64,000 bases of DNA from NCBI GenBank assembly GCA_022510815.1, contig JAFLST010000001.1:111035-175034 (forward strand), given 5' to 3'. The position numbers and the translations under genes were made by a program. The notes beneath the pieces were generated by a model. That model was not told the origin of the DNA. It did no database searches and saw only the letters and a program-made list of their open reading frames with translations. Each line of letters starts with the position of its first letter. Position 1 is the stretch's first letter. This stretch comes from Christensenellaceae bacterium (GTDB lineage: Bacteria > Bacillota > Clostridia > Christensenellales > Aristaeellaceae). Below, piece by piece: positions 43,601 to 50,458 of this stretch.

Positions 43601-46048
43601 ATTCGGGCAGTTCGTCGTATGCGTCACGGCCGAGATGCCCTTCGTGACCTTCCACTCAGGCTCAATGATGGTCAGCTTGCCGGGGATGACGACAAACGCA
43701 TAGTTGTTCTTCGTACCCGGGCTTAACTCGATTTCGTCCGAATCAACGGTAACGTTATATACGCCCGCTTTTTCCTGACCATCATTCGAGGCGGCTTCCG
43801 GATTTTCCGTCTTCGTATCCGTATAAGTGACAGTCAAAGCGTTCGCATTGCTGATCGCATCGCTCTCATGGAGGTAGACATGTTCCGACCCGTATGTAAT
43901 ACCAGAGGGAAGCTCAGAGATGCCGACTTTTTTCAGCACGGCGTCAAGAACGTCAGCCTTCAGGCTCCCATTCTCAAAATAGGCCGATGAATCGTCGTAG
44001 ATCGTATACTCGCCCGTGAAATCCTTAAGCGGATCATCCGAGACCTTCCACTTCGTGCCCGTGATCCTTCCGTGCGTCGAGGAATTGACCTCAATGATCA
44101 CCGGGCGCGGCAGGATGGTCAGCGTTGCTTTGGCAGTGATATCCGTCGAATCATTGTTGGGCATCGTCAGCGTTGCCGTGATTTCATAGTGGTACACGCC
44201 GACATCTGTTTTGCCTGGCAGGTCAGCAAGAGAAGTCAGCGAACCGGATTCAATCTCGTTCCCCTGAGCATCCTTGATGACATACTTAAAGGTCGTATCA
44301 CCAAGGAATTGCTTGATGACCTTGTCAACATCGTATTTGTCGAGGTTCAGCTCACCTTCAAGGGTCAGCTTGCTCACCGACACCTTGTCCTTGATGCCAT
44401 CGTAAATCTTCGAAACGTCCTTAGCGTCCATATGGGCCCAAAGCGCATCAACGGTATGCTGGGATCTGGAATCCTTAAAGAGTGTATCGCCCGGGCTGTA
44501 GAACGTATCCGCGTTTTTATCATACCACACAAGGAATTTGTAGCTGGTATCCCCTTCCACCTCGGGCGGTATACTGCAAATCGTCACCTGTTCATCAATG
44601 GCTACGGGGCCATAGTGCAGATACTTGTTCGCGCCTGCACCGGACGTCGTACCATTTTCAATCATGGTTATGCCGCCGATTGTATACTCCGCGCGCTGCA
44701 AGTTTGGATCCGTTTCATGCTTATTATCCTTCGGGCCATCGCGGAACTCGCCAGTCGGCTGTTTTCCGGGGAAATCGGCGCCCTTAATGGCCATGCTGTA
44801 GCCGAACCACCTTTCTTTCGGCGGATCGGTGACAACTGTCAGCACGATAGAGCTCGTGACGGTTTTGCCAGTATCCTGTCTTGTAACGGTTATTTCGTTG
44901 GAAATCTTTTCATCTTTCTGCGGCCATGTGCTCGAGTCAGCATCCGCCGGATTGGGCGTGTATGTATTCTTGCTGACAAACACTGCCAATCCGTCGCTTT
45001 CAATCGTCAAAACACCGCCCTCAATGGACGCGCCAACGCTTTCAGACGCTGATAATTCGAGTTCAGCATACGTCGGATTCGTAACGTTATTCACTTTAAA
45101 CGTATCGCTATAAGTGAATTTGAGCGTGTTTACGCTCGAATTTGTAATCGTAACTTTATAGACAATGTGCTTTTCGAGCTCAGATGAAAACACGATCTCA
45201 TCGTTGCTTGTCCTATACTTGGTGTCATTCACTGAATAGGACTTGACAACAGAAAAGCCTACGCCGGTCGATTCCACCGTTCTGCGGTCAGAGGCCGTAT
45301 ATTCGTGATCATTGTAGCTGTACGTTACAACAACATCATAGACAATGCTATGGGTCCGTTCATCAGTAAAAGACACCGTGTAGTCGCTATTGCTTCTCGC
45401 GTTAACTTCTTCACCGGGATCAAGCGTCAGCGTTTTGGGTGCCTCGTTGGAGCCCCATTTCGATACATCATACGCCGTACCGGGTTCGCTTCCATCTGGC
45501 CATCGATTGCTCGGTCTGGTGCCAGTCTTGAGAAGTGCCGCGCCACCGGTCAGCGGCTCCTTATCATCAATGGTCAGCGTACTAGTAATGGTGATTTCGA
45601 TAGGTTCTTCGCTGGTATTCTTCACTCGGATCCAATATCGAAGGCCATTGCCATACTCAGCACCGCTGTCCCCAGTAAAATCCTGATACACGAAGTTGCC
45701 CAAATTGTCATTGCTGGTTTTCTCTCCAGGTTTAACAACATAGGCCACCACCTTTATCGGATCATCCGACGCCATCGGCATAATCCCCACGTTTGCAAAA
45801 GGCTGCGCCCCCGGGGCTACGTCAACGACAACCGAGCCATCGCCCAGCAGCGTGCTCACGCCGCCCTCTATAGGCTCCTCGGGCTCCTGCGGGGCGTCCA
45901 GCGAGTCCGTGTCGGCTACGGGCAGACCTGTATCATCACCGGGCAGTGCCGCGATCCCCTCGGCGATTGCAGTGATCGGCAGACTGCTGAAAAGCATCAT
46001 GAAGCTCAGCAGATATGCGAGCAGCTTTTGCAGAGTGTCCTTCATCAT
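34604..46048 (-). CDS. Giant secreted DUF11-repeat surface protein
   Basis: A 3814-residue protein. A signal peptide (KLLAYLLSFMMLFSSLPITAIA-E) is followed by two N-terminal Ig-like segments. An MBG-like domain follows (VSKIYDGIKD, about 540-650). About 20 DUF11-type beta repeats of 100-130 residues come next, recognised by YTITVTNTGN...DVVVTD and VNVATA-like ends. One Cna-B-like domain lies at about 1960-2085 (VTKAWKDGDG...YTYTVKEKN). Four 115-residue near-identical units lie near 3000-3460. A MucBP-like domain (VVHYYYLSDGSTAAPD) ends it at about 3700. Some linkers are Pro/Thr-rich (TPTPTPGP). No LPxTG, transmembrane tail or SLH domain is seen; the C-terminus is NVGDCFE. AGGAGG lies 6 nt before the ATG. 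A rod-like adhesin or surface filament is likely. Confidence 0.9.
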   Translation of the reverse strand: MMKDTLQKLLAYLLSFMMLFSSLPITAIAEGIAALPGDDTGLPVADTDSLDAPQEPEEPIEGGVSTLLGDGSVVVDVAPGAQPFANVGIMPMASDDPIKVVAYVVKPGEKTSNDNLGNFVYQDFTGDSGAEYGNGLRYWIRVKNTSEEPIEITITSTLTIDDKEPLTGGAALLKTGTRPSNRWPDGSEPGTAYDVSKWGSNEAPKTLTLDPGEEVNARSNSDYTVSFTDERTHSIVYDVVVTYSYNDHEYTASDRRTVESTGVGFSVVKSYSVNDTKYRTSNDEIVFSSELEKHIVYKVTITNSSVNTLKFTYSDTFKVNNVTNPTYAELELSASESVGASIEGGVLTIESDGLAVFVSKNTYTPNPADADSSTWPQKDEKISNEITVTRQDTGKTVTSSIVLTVVTDPPKERWFGYSMAIKGADFPGKQPTGEFRDGPKDNKHETDPNLQRAEYTIGGITMIENGTTSGAGANKYLHYGPVAIDEQVTICSIPPEVEGDTSYKFLVWYDKNADTFYSPGDTLFKDSRSQHTVDALWAHMDAKDVSKIYDGIKDKVSVSKLTLEGELNLDKYDVDKVIKQFLGDTTFKYVIKDAQGNEIESGSLTSLADLPGKTDVGVYHYEITATLTMPNNDSTDITAKATLTILPRPVIIEVNSSTHGRITGTKWKVSDDPLKDFTGEYTIYDDSSAYFENGSLKADVLDAVLKKVGISELPSGITYGSEHVYLHESDAISNANALTVTYTDTKTENPEAASNDGQEKAGVYNVTVDSDEIELSPGTKNNYAFVVIPGKLTIIEPEWKVTKGISAVTHTTNCPNTQKDNNHVHVNDTVTYTVTVQNTGEATVTQPLVDMLTVTVDGVSTTEELTLSLVGTDAGVTFTDGVLTLPVGKTATFKVNYSVGQYVKKLYNMVVVDESYEKDSGDSPEDQDIDENHYAEVETNIEDNNALHVTKTSSVACPVPVPEKGHDGGSHDTTTGGKNIAHVDDIITYTVTIENTGNTTLKNVVVDDSLVDFETSDDYRISAQKGAESVAAPVVTVKDDGTLLLDAIGVGVTVTITYTYEVKETDDQIVNIATVTPEGVEPEKGTDTTEVKGAPKWKVQKNSALECPAGSSHGAHEKDENGKDIAHVDDKVIYTITVQNLGNTDLTLNLTDTFMVDGVEAAPLSLALQNSGDGVQLNKTTLTLPKGKTATLKAEYTVEKDDNALYNVIKAFAPDNSEDTDPDHQDDEENTVEAYDNWGITKSVNVTCPDPLPAKGHNGGKHDPDDDGNTIAHVGDTLTYTITVTNTGNTDLEGLTLADDFTLTSSIAGASPVKLVIVYASGEKVGQTYEEGDQFGLKKGATISFTATYTVQQYDKLLTNIATAAKGDKSVPSEQVKTPVEDTPAIDVEKSVSKIVTAEQETIDNPAEIAAYKVHVGDVVTYTITVTNTGNVALTDVNVTDVFEGKELTILSDVNGTIGTLQPGEFRTLTVAYTITQDDINLSETTKHHRLTNIVKVTGKYNGTEVSDTDDAVITANYERSFSAEKKDPAQYDEHGALKTDFPGYKVGETVYFDITVTNTGKITLNNVTVEEMPGVTILDTEEKNSDGETLYTVKTITKSDGTSVMVATIAAIHPGENAIVKASYVVQKKDIGKSKLENVAIVTDAEDPSVPDDPENPENVQEVTETIPRKAWTVEKTVTEGLVDVTEQGDGIALPGSKLTYQIKIENIGDTPIDKLVLTDKLDGVSFDFSDGANLKLSPNSFTLAKENGVWTLSGNLAAGKSVIIEYQYTVSVSTEAMQITNAVTVSDGNENPDLPPPSSEVTKKIGHWSVEKSLTLVDGAAITGQTKVKAGNMLTYTITVTNTGEADLKNLEIGDKLLVYTNKANEMGTDASKLAISADSKNVADQYGIELNGTTLTLLPKGITLYLTYTYEVQAADKHLTNVATVSKDRNPDEQDNPNNPNDPNGPHTETSEKVDTIIYTDIVVTKAWKDGDGVMSADLIELLTDAITAELYKSVNGGEAQYQTGNDQTLNKDDDWTATFADLPLSDNTGDNLYTYTVKEKNVSEDGYITVKGHVFKVEISNGTNNAYSFTITNTLQNDKNPNAPAKDATALKPDGKTETNDEKVQIGDKIEYTITRTSHLSVKSTATFTDTLPKGLTYEPGSAALTIKIGETVLKQVKPFANPTISGQTLTWTVEDVPPMATVTITYQTLVTAAAINREVPKLDNSVEISFNNDANGGFDPATSTVPIKQPKLAIEKTADVTAAKPGSDIIYTLTVTNSGEGKAVDVIVVDTLPAEVVLDVTSYNPSSANVSYDAKTGKITWKIQEIAAGNPATTVTLSFKVTLKPVDKQNGFLMNGDEYVKSILNAAAITDGMPKDEKGKPIDPDPEDGDDPYTDSERTDVADLTIDKAAAYQGKTIVDSDYCDEYDPGSIITYTITVENVGNITLTDVVITDEKFIEAVRDEEENVIFTVTDADGKAVAYGYNGTDTITIEELPVGAAITITYRYEIKKEDLLSPNKLVNTANAKGKYDPDGDGPMTPTDTNEHEDKVQYPADPRPELVIEKSAEGMTGTDESGQPMALIGDVLIYTITVANEGNVDLENVRVTDDMFADGKAEQESIRLTIDGEEAEFTWADKTLVIDKLPYQSAAVITYTYTVVESDILVGVIPNTATAISDDPRKESSKEGSYDPLEEVTDDEEVPTVKMHSELILIKEEVSTPDEPGYEEGDIITFKITVWNDGNVARKHIEITEDLHGAYFVEGDGYQLKEGDNTVAIIDVLNPDEKVELYAEYMVTQEDLIHRVVWNVVMASQPGSTPAPDPDHSNPPTPVPTPGPGETATPLPTANAKVTPALPHGNLVVDKKAIGVLNEKTGEYETKPEGYALGDVIRYAITVWNEGNVDVYDVIITDVLEGAYFVEGDGYSLNKDGNAVIPMLERHGSKESKSVTVYAEYKVTEADILNGTVHNDAMANGTANTPTPTPGPNGETPAPTATLEPGTTPVPTVPVTPGDDDDDNDTEDKNPSLAVIKTVVSEPADAEGYALGEEIQYSITVTNTGNLTLTDVEVVDEKTGDTWTIPSLAPGESKTFETTYTVTEADVLAGSVLNVATAKGKSPDPENPEVPADPSEVETDTAKKNPHLTILKLITNKPADNEGYALGEEIQYSITATNDGNLTLTDVEVVDEKTGDKWTIPSLAPGESKTFETTYTVTEADVLAGSVLNVATAKGKSPDPENPEVPADPSEVETDTAKKNPHLTILKLITNKPADNEGYALGEEIQYSITVTNDGNLPLTDVEVVDEKTGDKWTIPSLAPGESKTFEASYVVTEADVLAGSVLNVATAKGKSSDPETPEVPADPSEVETDTVEREPHLMLTKIVTNQPADSEGYALGETVAYQITVTNDGNLTITDIVVTDKLTGDQWKIASLAPGESKTFETTYTVTEADVIAGSVLNVATAKGKSPDPENPDVPTEPGEVEVPTDSSRSHLKLEKKAVNVPASGKYRLGDTIVYQITVTNDGNLTLTDVVVKDRLTGDTWTVPILEPGQSETFTTKYVVTAADVKAGSVLNVATAKGNSPDPNEPEGPFDSSTVKNLTESSGKPTYELTKTATNIPDRGYYLKGEQVEFTVKVKNTGNVEIISFVLTDQLEGTTVVPGAGYSVKSEREALITRLAPGASVNVHLIYTIKDVDVKRGSVRNVVTGIGAAPDGTPAEGNVAEVTVPTDDTVYTVVVHYYYLSDGSTAAPDQSMTGLHPGEFYEFFSPDIEGFWTLTEIVSGTMPAHNVEITVFYIGTDIMRPDDVVEEDGMVHPTLVVVNEYGTPLSVGGSTRNVGDCFE
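35660..37039 (-). repeat. Four tandem 345-bp units within the DUF11 gene
   Basis: Unit boundaries at 37039, 36694, 36349 and 36004 are exactly 345 bp apart, each encoding 115 residues from NPxLxxxK to EVETDTxxx. Units 1-3 are nearly identical at DNA level: shadow ORFs at 36300-36485 and 36645-36830 translate identically. Unit 4 is more diverged. A fifth, 35659 downwards, is a more distant relative. Recent tandem duplication is the simplest explanation. Confidence 0.88.
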
Positions 46049-46073
46049 TCTCGTCCTCCTACGTTCTGTGACG

Positions 46074-46109
46074 TCCGGTCAATCATTGGCGGTCCGCTTT
46101 GACCGGACT
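46074..46109 (-). other. Hairpin between the two surface-protein genes
   Basis: GTCCGGTCAA pairs with TTGACCGGAC around a 16-nt loop in the short gap between the two genes. It lacks a T-run, so it may protect or process mRNA rather than terminate. Confidence 0.4.
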
Positions 46110-46136
46110 CGCCGGGCATCGGCTCATGCGCCGCGC

Positions 46137-47639
46137 TTATTCCTCCGCCGCGCTGTCGATCACATCGGTGACCGTCACAACCACGCGCCAATAATGGAGG
46201 TAATTGTCCTCGGTGACAATCATCGTATAACGAGTGTCCGTCGCGCCGTCCACATCAACCCAATCAGCGCCGTTCTCGCTGCTCTGCCACTGGACGGAAT
46301 ATACCGCGTTGTCGTAGCCATTCAGCACGGCAATCAGCGTGCTCTCGTCGCCAAAGCAGAGCACATCGCCGCCCCAATCCGCATAAATATCGATGCTGCG
46401 GTCAGAGTTGAGCTCGTCCGCAATGCTCCCCACCTTCTGCGCGCTGTCATCTACGAGCTGGGCGGGTTCTTCTGCCGGTTCCTCGGCGGCTTCCTCCGCC
46501 GGCTCCTCCGCGGGTTCTTCCACAGCTCCCTCATCGGATTCTTCGGTCGGTTCCTCGACCGTCTCCTCCATCGGCTCCTCAGTGGGTTCTTCCGTCGGTT
46601 CCTCAGCAGGTTCCTCTATCTCGGGGCGGGCAAGCACCTCGGGCAGCGTGTAGGATTTCGATACCGTCTCGCCCACCGCCACGCGGTAGGTCAGGAAGGC
46701 GTTGTGCTCATCCAGCACAAAAACATATTTTTCGCCTTTGGCGCACGGCACCCATACATCCTCGCCTTGCTCGAGGCTGGCTTCCTCATCATAATACGCC
46801 CAAATAATCACATCATCCGTTTGCGCGCCTTCGATGACAGCCTGAAGGGTTACCTGATCGCCAAAGTACAGCTGATCCTGATTCTGCATCCGAATGCGCA
46901 CGCGCACCGCAGTCACAGGCTCCTCAGTCTCAACGGGAAGCTCCGTGCTTTCCTCAGCATCTGGCTCCTGCGTTTCAGGAACCGGAGAAGCCTCGGGCAA
47001 TTCGGGCATCTCATCGGGAGCTTCCGTTTCCTCGGCAGGCGCTTCTGTCTCTTCGACAGGTTCTTCCGTCTCCTCGGCAGGCGCTTCTGTCTCTTCGACA
47101 GGTTCTTCTGTCGCCTCGGCAGGCACTTCTGTCTCTTCGACAGGTTCTTCTGTCGCCTCGACAGGCTCGTCCGTCGCCTCAACGGGTGCTTCCGTCTCAT
47201 CAGCAGGCTCGTCCGTCGCCTCGACAGGTTCGGGCGTCACCACCGGCTCAGGGGTAATCTCCTGAGTATTCACATCCTGCGCAGGCGTCTCTGTCTCGCT
47301 TTCGGGGATTGCCGTGGGATCAGCAGCTTCTGGCGCCGACGTCTCCACCTCGGAATCAGGTTCCTGCGTCTCGTCAACGAGCTCATCCGTCGGTTCTGCC
47401 GTTACGTCATCCTCGAGGCTCTCGTCGTCCTGCTCGGGCCCGAAGAGTTCATCATCTTCTTCGCCAAGCATAACGTCGCCATTCTCCTCGCCGTGTTCAT
47501 CAGAAGCGACCTCAGTCTGTTCTTGCTGAACTTCGGTCGGTAATTCCTCGCTGACATCGTAATTGTCGGCAAGGGCCATGGCGCCCAGAGCCATAACAGC
47601 CGCCAGAAGAATGGCCAGCCTCTTCATCATCTTGTTCAC
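46137..47639 (-). CDS. Secreted Glu/Pro/Thr-rich protein with two Ig-like domains
   Basis: A 500-residue exported protein. The signal peptide (MMKRLAILLAAVMALGAMALA-D) is followed by an acidic stretch and a 7-residue repeat array of the type PVEETEA/PAEETEE (about residues 135-240). Domain 1 has QLYFGDQVTLQAVIEG...YRVAVG. A second E-E-P-T/A array (about 335-400) leads to domain 2, CFGDESTLIAVLNGYDNAVYSVQWQSSENGADWVDVDGATDTRYTM, an Ig-like fold seen in bacterial surface proteins. No wall anchor is present. GTG 47639 is preferred, since GGAGG is 8 nt away but 17 nt from ATG 47630. It precedes the DUF11 gene by 88 nt and may form a surface complex with it (inference). Confidence 0.82.
   Translation of the reverse strand: MNKMMKRLAILLAAVMALGAMALADNYDVSEELPTEVQQEQTEVASDEHGEENGDVMLGEEDDELFGPEQDDESLEDDVTAEPTDELVDETQEPDSEVETSAPEAADPTAIPESETETPAQDVNTQEITPEPVVTPEPVEATDEPADETEAPVEATDEPVEATEEPVEETEVPAEATEEPVEETEAPAEETEEPVEETEAPAEETEAPDEMPELPEASPVPETQEPDAEESTELPVETEEPVTAVRVRIRMQNQDQLYFGDQVTLQAVIEGAQTDDVIIWAYYDEEASLEQGEDVWVPCAKGEKYVFVLDEHNAFLTYRVAVGETVSKSYTLPEVLARPEIEEPAEEPTEEPTEEPMEETVEEPTEESDEGAVEEPAEEPAEEAAEEPAEEPAQLVDDSAQKVGSIADELNSDRSIDIYADWGGDVLCFGDESTLIAVLNGYDNAVYSVQWQSSENGADWVDVDGATDTRYTMIVTEDNYLHYWRVVVTVTDVIDSAAEE
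46455..46615 (-). repeat. Low-complexity EEPAEEPT coding repeat
   Basis: A degenerate 9 to 12-nt pattern encoding E-E-P-A/T units between the two Ig-like domains. It is a flexible acidic linker and a likely site of length variation. Confidence 0.65.
47020..47230 (-). repeat. 21-bp coding repeats encoding PVEETEA/PAEETEE
   Basis: Roughly nine to ten degenerate copies of a 21-nt unit (TCTTCGACAGGTTCTTCTG and variants on the plus strand). Copy-number change would keep the frame and only alter linker length. Confidence 0.75.
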
Positions 47640-47720
47640 CCGCGTAACCTCCTTTGATAACCACATATGTCAAAAACCCGTTTCCATGGGTCGACAAAAA
47701 AGGGGTTTCTTTCCTAACAT

Positions 47721-47749
47721 ATTATGACATACTTTCATGTGCAATGCAA
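47721..47749 (-). promoter_or_regulatory. Promoter of the surface-protein operon
   Basis: Minus-strand TTGCAT, a 17-nt spacer and CATAAT, about 80 nt upstream of the GTG start at 47639. It is the only good promoter seen for the 47.6-32.5 kb unit. Confidence 0.65.
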
Positions 47750-48088
47750 GATATAATAACGTGAAATATTTGATTCTTGAACAATATGCCGCCTCTATGT
47801 GCAGAATCTTGTTGCTTTTTTATCTCAAATGAAATAAATAACGTATTTCGTCTGTTTTTCATCGGCGTCTATGCAGCTTCTTCTGCTGCGCCGCGTGTGA
47901 ACGCAGCAGGCATGAACGCGCAGGAGCTCTCGAACCCGCTATTCGTCCAAAGCTGCATCCATGCTTGTGTGCAAAGGCTCGCACGGATTCATTTCATTCA
48001 TGGTGCCTTGGGATATGGCAGGGTCAATATGCCGGTGATCATCAAGCAAGGCTTATAGCAAACCATTCCGACAGTTACGGCCTGACGC
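47750..48088. other. AT-richer intergenic stretch with no convincing gene
   Basis: The interval between the surface operon promoter and the XRE/GyrI-like gene. It is less GC-rich than its surroundings. The 93-codon ORF at 47777-48058 has no ribosome site and no recognisable protein pattern. No clear RNA element was found; the whole gene-free gap runs 47640-48088. Confidence 0.5.
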
Positions 48089-48835
48089 TCATTTGTACTG
48101 AACAGGCAGATAGGCATAACCCGTCTGATGGCTGGGTGTATCGAACACCTCCATCTCCTGCGCGCCGTTTGAAGCCTCACGGAATCCATGAGCGGGCATC
48201 ACATAGCTGCGAAGATAGGCGAACAGCTCCCAGACTTCACACCGTTCCTTAACAAGCAGATTAGCTGTCGCGGCATCCGTGTAAGCCCGAAGAAAGACAG
48301 ATGCTGGCACCTTGTATACGTCAATCCCATCCGGCTGGTCAGCGCTTGTCGTTTCCCGCATAAATCCATAGGCCCGCATATCCTCCGGGAGCCAGAAATT
48401 CACGCTCAGATGAATATCCCGAACCGGCAGCACAGGGGCTTTGACCTGCCCGAGGACAAGCTTCTCTGCCTCCCCTGTCATATCGCCAATCGCCGCGTCG
48501 AAGGCCTGATAGGTGTCATAGTCCCCAGCATGAAGAATTTTACCAGCGAGAATGATCGCCGGCCTCTGGACGACGTCGATCACCGCGCCGCAGACCTGAA
48601 TACGGTCTATGATCTGTTCGCTGCAGTTCACGTCCAGCAATTCATCAACGGACACCCTCAGCAGGCGCGCCAATAGCACCAGATTGTTCAAGTCCGGCAG
48701 GCTGTCGCCTTTTTCCCATTTGGAAACGGCCTGCTCCGTCACCAGAATGCCCGCCGCGACGTCGCTCTGCCGCAGTCCCATGGCCTTTCTGCGTTCTCTG
48801 AGCCGCTGCCCGAAAAGCTTTTGATCCAGCATCAT
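48089..48835 (-). CDS. XRE-type regulator with a C-terminal effector domain (probably GyrI-like)
   Basis: A 248-residue regulator. Residues 5-65 are a Cro/C1 helix-turn-helix (LRERRKAMGLRQSDVAAGILVTEQAVSKWEKGDSLPDL). From about residue 100 to the end is a beta-rich domain with YLPEDMRAYGFM-type and VFLRAYTDAATANLL segments. It ends EVFDTPSHQTGYAYLPVQYK, which resembles the final strand of GyrI/BmrR-type drug-binding domains. AAGGAGG is 5 nt before ATG 48835 (8 nt before the next ATG). It is divergent from the MATE pump with facing promoters about 70 nt apart, so local control of efflux is a reasonable inference. Confidence 0.82.
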   Translation of the reverse strand: MMLDQKLFGQRLRERRKAMGLRQSDVAAGILVTEQAVSKWEKGDSLPDLNNLVLLARLLRVSVDELLDVNCSEQIIDRIQVCGAVIDVVQRPAIILAGKILHAGDYDTYQAFDAAIGDMTGEAEKLVLGQVKAPVLPVRDIHLSVNFWLPEDMRAYGFMRETTSADQPDGIDVYKVPASVFLRAYTDAATANLLVKERCEVWELFAYLRSYVMPAHGFREASNGAQEMEVFDTPSHQTGYAYLPVQYK

Positions 48836-48854
48836 GATTTCCTCCTTGTCTCCC

Positions 48855-48883
48855 ATCATAGCAGCGCGCCCCTTGACCGTCAA
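48855..48883 (-). promoter_or_regulatory. Promoter of the XRE/GyrI-like regulator
   Basis: Minus-strand TTGACG, a 17-nt spacer and TATGAT, about 20 nt upstream of the start codon. Confidence 0.75.
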
Positions 48884-48954
48884 CCATCATGTACCACCGC
48901 CTTTTTTGCATGCGTTCAACCAGCGGTTGAGCTGCTATTTTCTGCGGGATACCC

Positions 48955-48983
48955 TTGCGCAAATTTTTTATTGCTGATACAAT
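48955..48983 (+). promoter_or_regulatory. Promoter of the MATE gene and downstream unit
   Basis: TTGCGC, a 17-nt spacer and TACAAT, about 38 nt upstream of the MATE start. It is the only clear promoter before the Sir2-Nudix-kinase run. Confidence 0.72.
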
Positions 48984-49021
48984 AGAAAGGAAAATCCGCA
49001 AGCAAGGAGACACCTTCACTG

Positions 49022-50428
49022 ATGAGTACCATCGCGCGAATCAAGGCATTTTTCGGCGTTCAGGACATGACCATCGGCAAGCCCATCACGGGCCTGCTGA
49101 AGTTCTCCATCCCGCTGCTGATCGGCAATCTGGCCCAGCAGCTGTATAACACCGTCGACTCCATCGTCGTGGGCCGCTACATTGGCGATACGGCACTGGC
49201 AGCGGTCGGAACAGCGGGCCCGATTCTCAACCTGCTGCTCGTCCTTTTCATGGGCGTTGCCACTGGCGCAAGCATCCTGTCCGCCCAGTACTTCGGCGCA
49301 AAGGACCGCGCGACCCTCAACAAGGTCGTGGGCTGCGCGATCGTGCTGACCTTTGCCTCCGGTATCCTGATGATGATCATCGGCTATTTTGCGTCCCCGA
49401 CGCTGATCGCCATGGTTGATCCGCCGGAAAATGTCGCCATCGGCGCGGTGACCTATCTGCAAATCATCTTTATCGGCATTCTCGGCGGCGCGATGTACAA
49501 TATTCTTTCCGGCGTGCTGCGCGGATTGGGCGACAGCGTTTTCCCGCTGTTCTACCTGATCCTCGCCAGCCTGCTGAACATCGTGCTGGACATCCTGTTC
49601 GTCAGCCGGTTCAACATGGGCATCGCAGGTGTGGCATGGGCGACCATCATCGCGCAGGGCATCTCCGGCGCGCTGTGCCTGATCCGCCTGTGCACCATGC
49701 GCAGCGTCTGCGACGTCAACTGGAAGACGCTGCACCCCGACAAGCGCCTGACCATTCAGCTCTGCCGCCTCGGTCTGCCCGCGGGCATCACGCAGGCTAT
49801 CTTCTCCATGTCCGCCATCGTGGTGCAGGGCCTGACCAACTCCATGGGCGAGGCCATGATCGCCGCGAACACGGCCATCATGCGCGTGGACGGCTTTGCC
49901 ATGATGCCGAACTTCACCTTCGGCACGGCGGCGACCACCTTCGTGGGCCAGAACATCGGCGCGCGTCGGGCAGACCGCATCCGTCAGGGCAACAAGAGTC
50001 TGCTGGCGCTGGCGCTGTCCTGCTCCACGGTGCTGGTCGCGTGCATCCTGCTCTTTGGGCATCAGCTCATGGGCATGTTCACATCCACGCCGGAGACCCT
50101 CGCGATCGGCACCAGCGGCCTGCGCTGGCTGGCGCTGGGCTATATCTGCTTCTCCGTGTCGCAGGTGCTTCAGGGCAACATGCGCGGCGCAGGCGAAACG
50201 ATGATTCCCATGTGGATTTCGATCATCACCACGGTCGTGCTCCGCATGCCCCTTGCCTACGCCCTTGCCTGGCTCACCCGTTCGGAGCTCCATCCCAACG
50301 GCGCGCCTGTCGCCATCTTTGCCAGCCTGCTGATTTCGTGGATTTTCGGCATGATCCTGTCCGTCATCGCCTACTGGATGGGCCTGTGGCGCAGGAAGCT
50401 GCCCGAAGACATGAGAAACGCCATCTAA
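49022..50428 (+). CDS. MATE family multidrug/cation efflux transporter
   Basis: A 468-residue inner-membrane antiporter with about 12 transmembrane helices in two homologous halves. Family features are LLKFSIPLLIGNLAQQLYNTVDSIVVGRYIGDTALAAVG at the start, GASILSAQYFGAKD, GVLRGLGDSVFPL at the end of the first half, and GLPAGITQAIFSMSAIVVQ with GTAATTFVGQNIGARRADRI in the second. It probably exports cationic compounds in exchange for Na+ or H+. AAGGAG is 12 nt from the ATG, rather far. It is divergent from the XRE/GyrI-like regulator. The M32 gene starts 30 nt after its stop. Confidence 0.94.
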   Translation: MSTIARIKAFFGVQDMTIGKPITGLLKFSIPLLIGNLAQQLYNTVDSIVVGRYIGDTALAAVGTAGPILNLLLVLFMGVATGASILSAQYFGAKDRATLNKVVGCAIVLTFASGILMMIIGYFASPTLIAMVDPPENVAIGAVTYLQIIFIGILGGAMYNILSGVLRGLGDSVFPLFYLILASLLNIVLDILFVSRFNMGIAGVAWATIIAQGISGALCLIRLCTMRSVCDVNWKTLHPDKRLTIQLCRLGLPAGITQAIFSMSAIVVQGLTNSMGEAMIAANTAIMRVDGFAMMPNFTFGTAATTFVGQNIGARRADRIRQGNKSLLALALSCSTVLVACILLFGHQLMGMFTSTPETLAIGTSGLRWLALGYICFSVSQVLQGNMRGAGETMIPMWISIITTVVLRMPLAYALAWLTRSELHPNGAPVAIFASLLISWIFGMILSVIAYWMGLWRRKLPEDMRNAI

Positions 50429-50458
50429 CAGCATCAAAGCATACAGGAGGTAACAGCC

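Noticed and set aside
47777-48058. 93-codon plus-strand ORF in the intergenic stretch
   Set aside because: No ribosome site, no family pattern and Cys/Phe-rich composition unlike neighbouring proteins.
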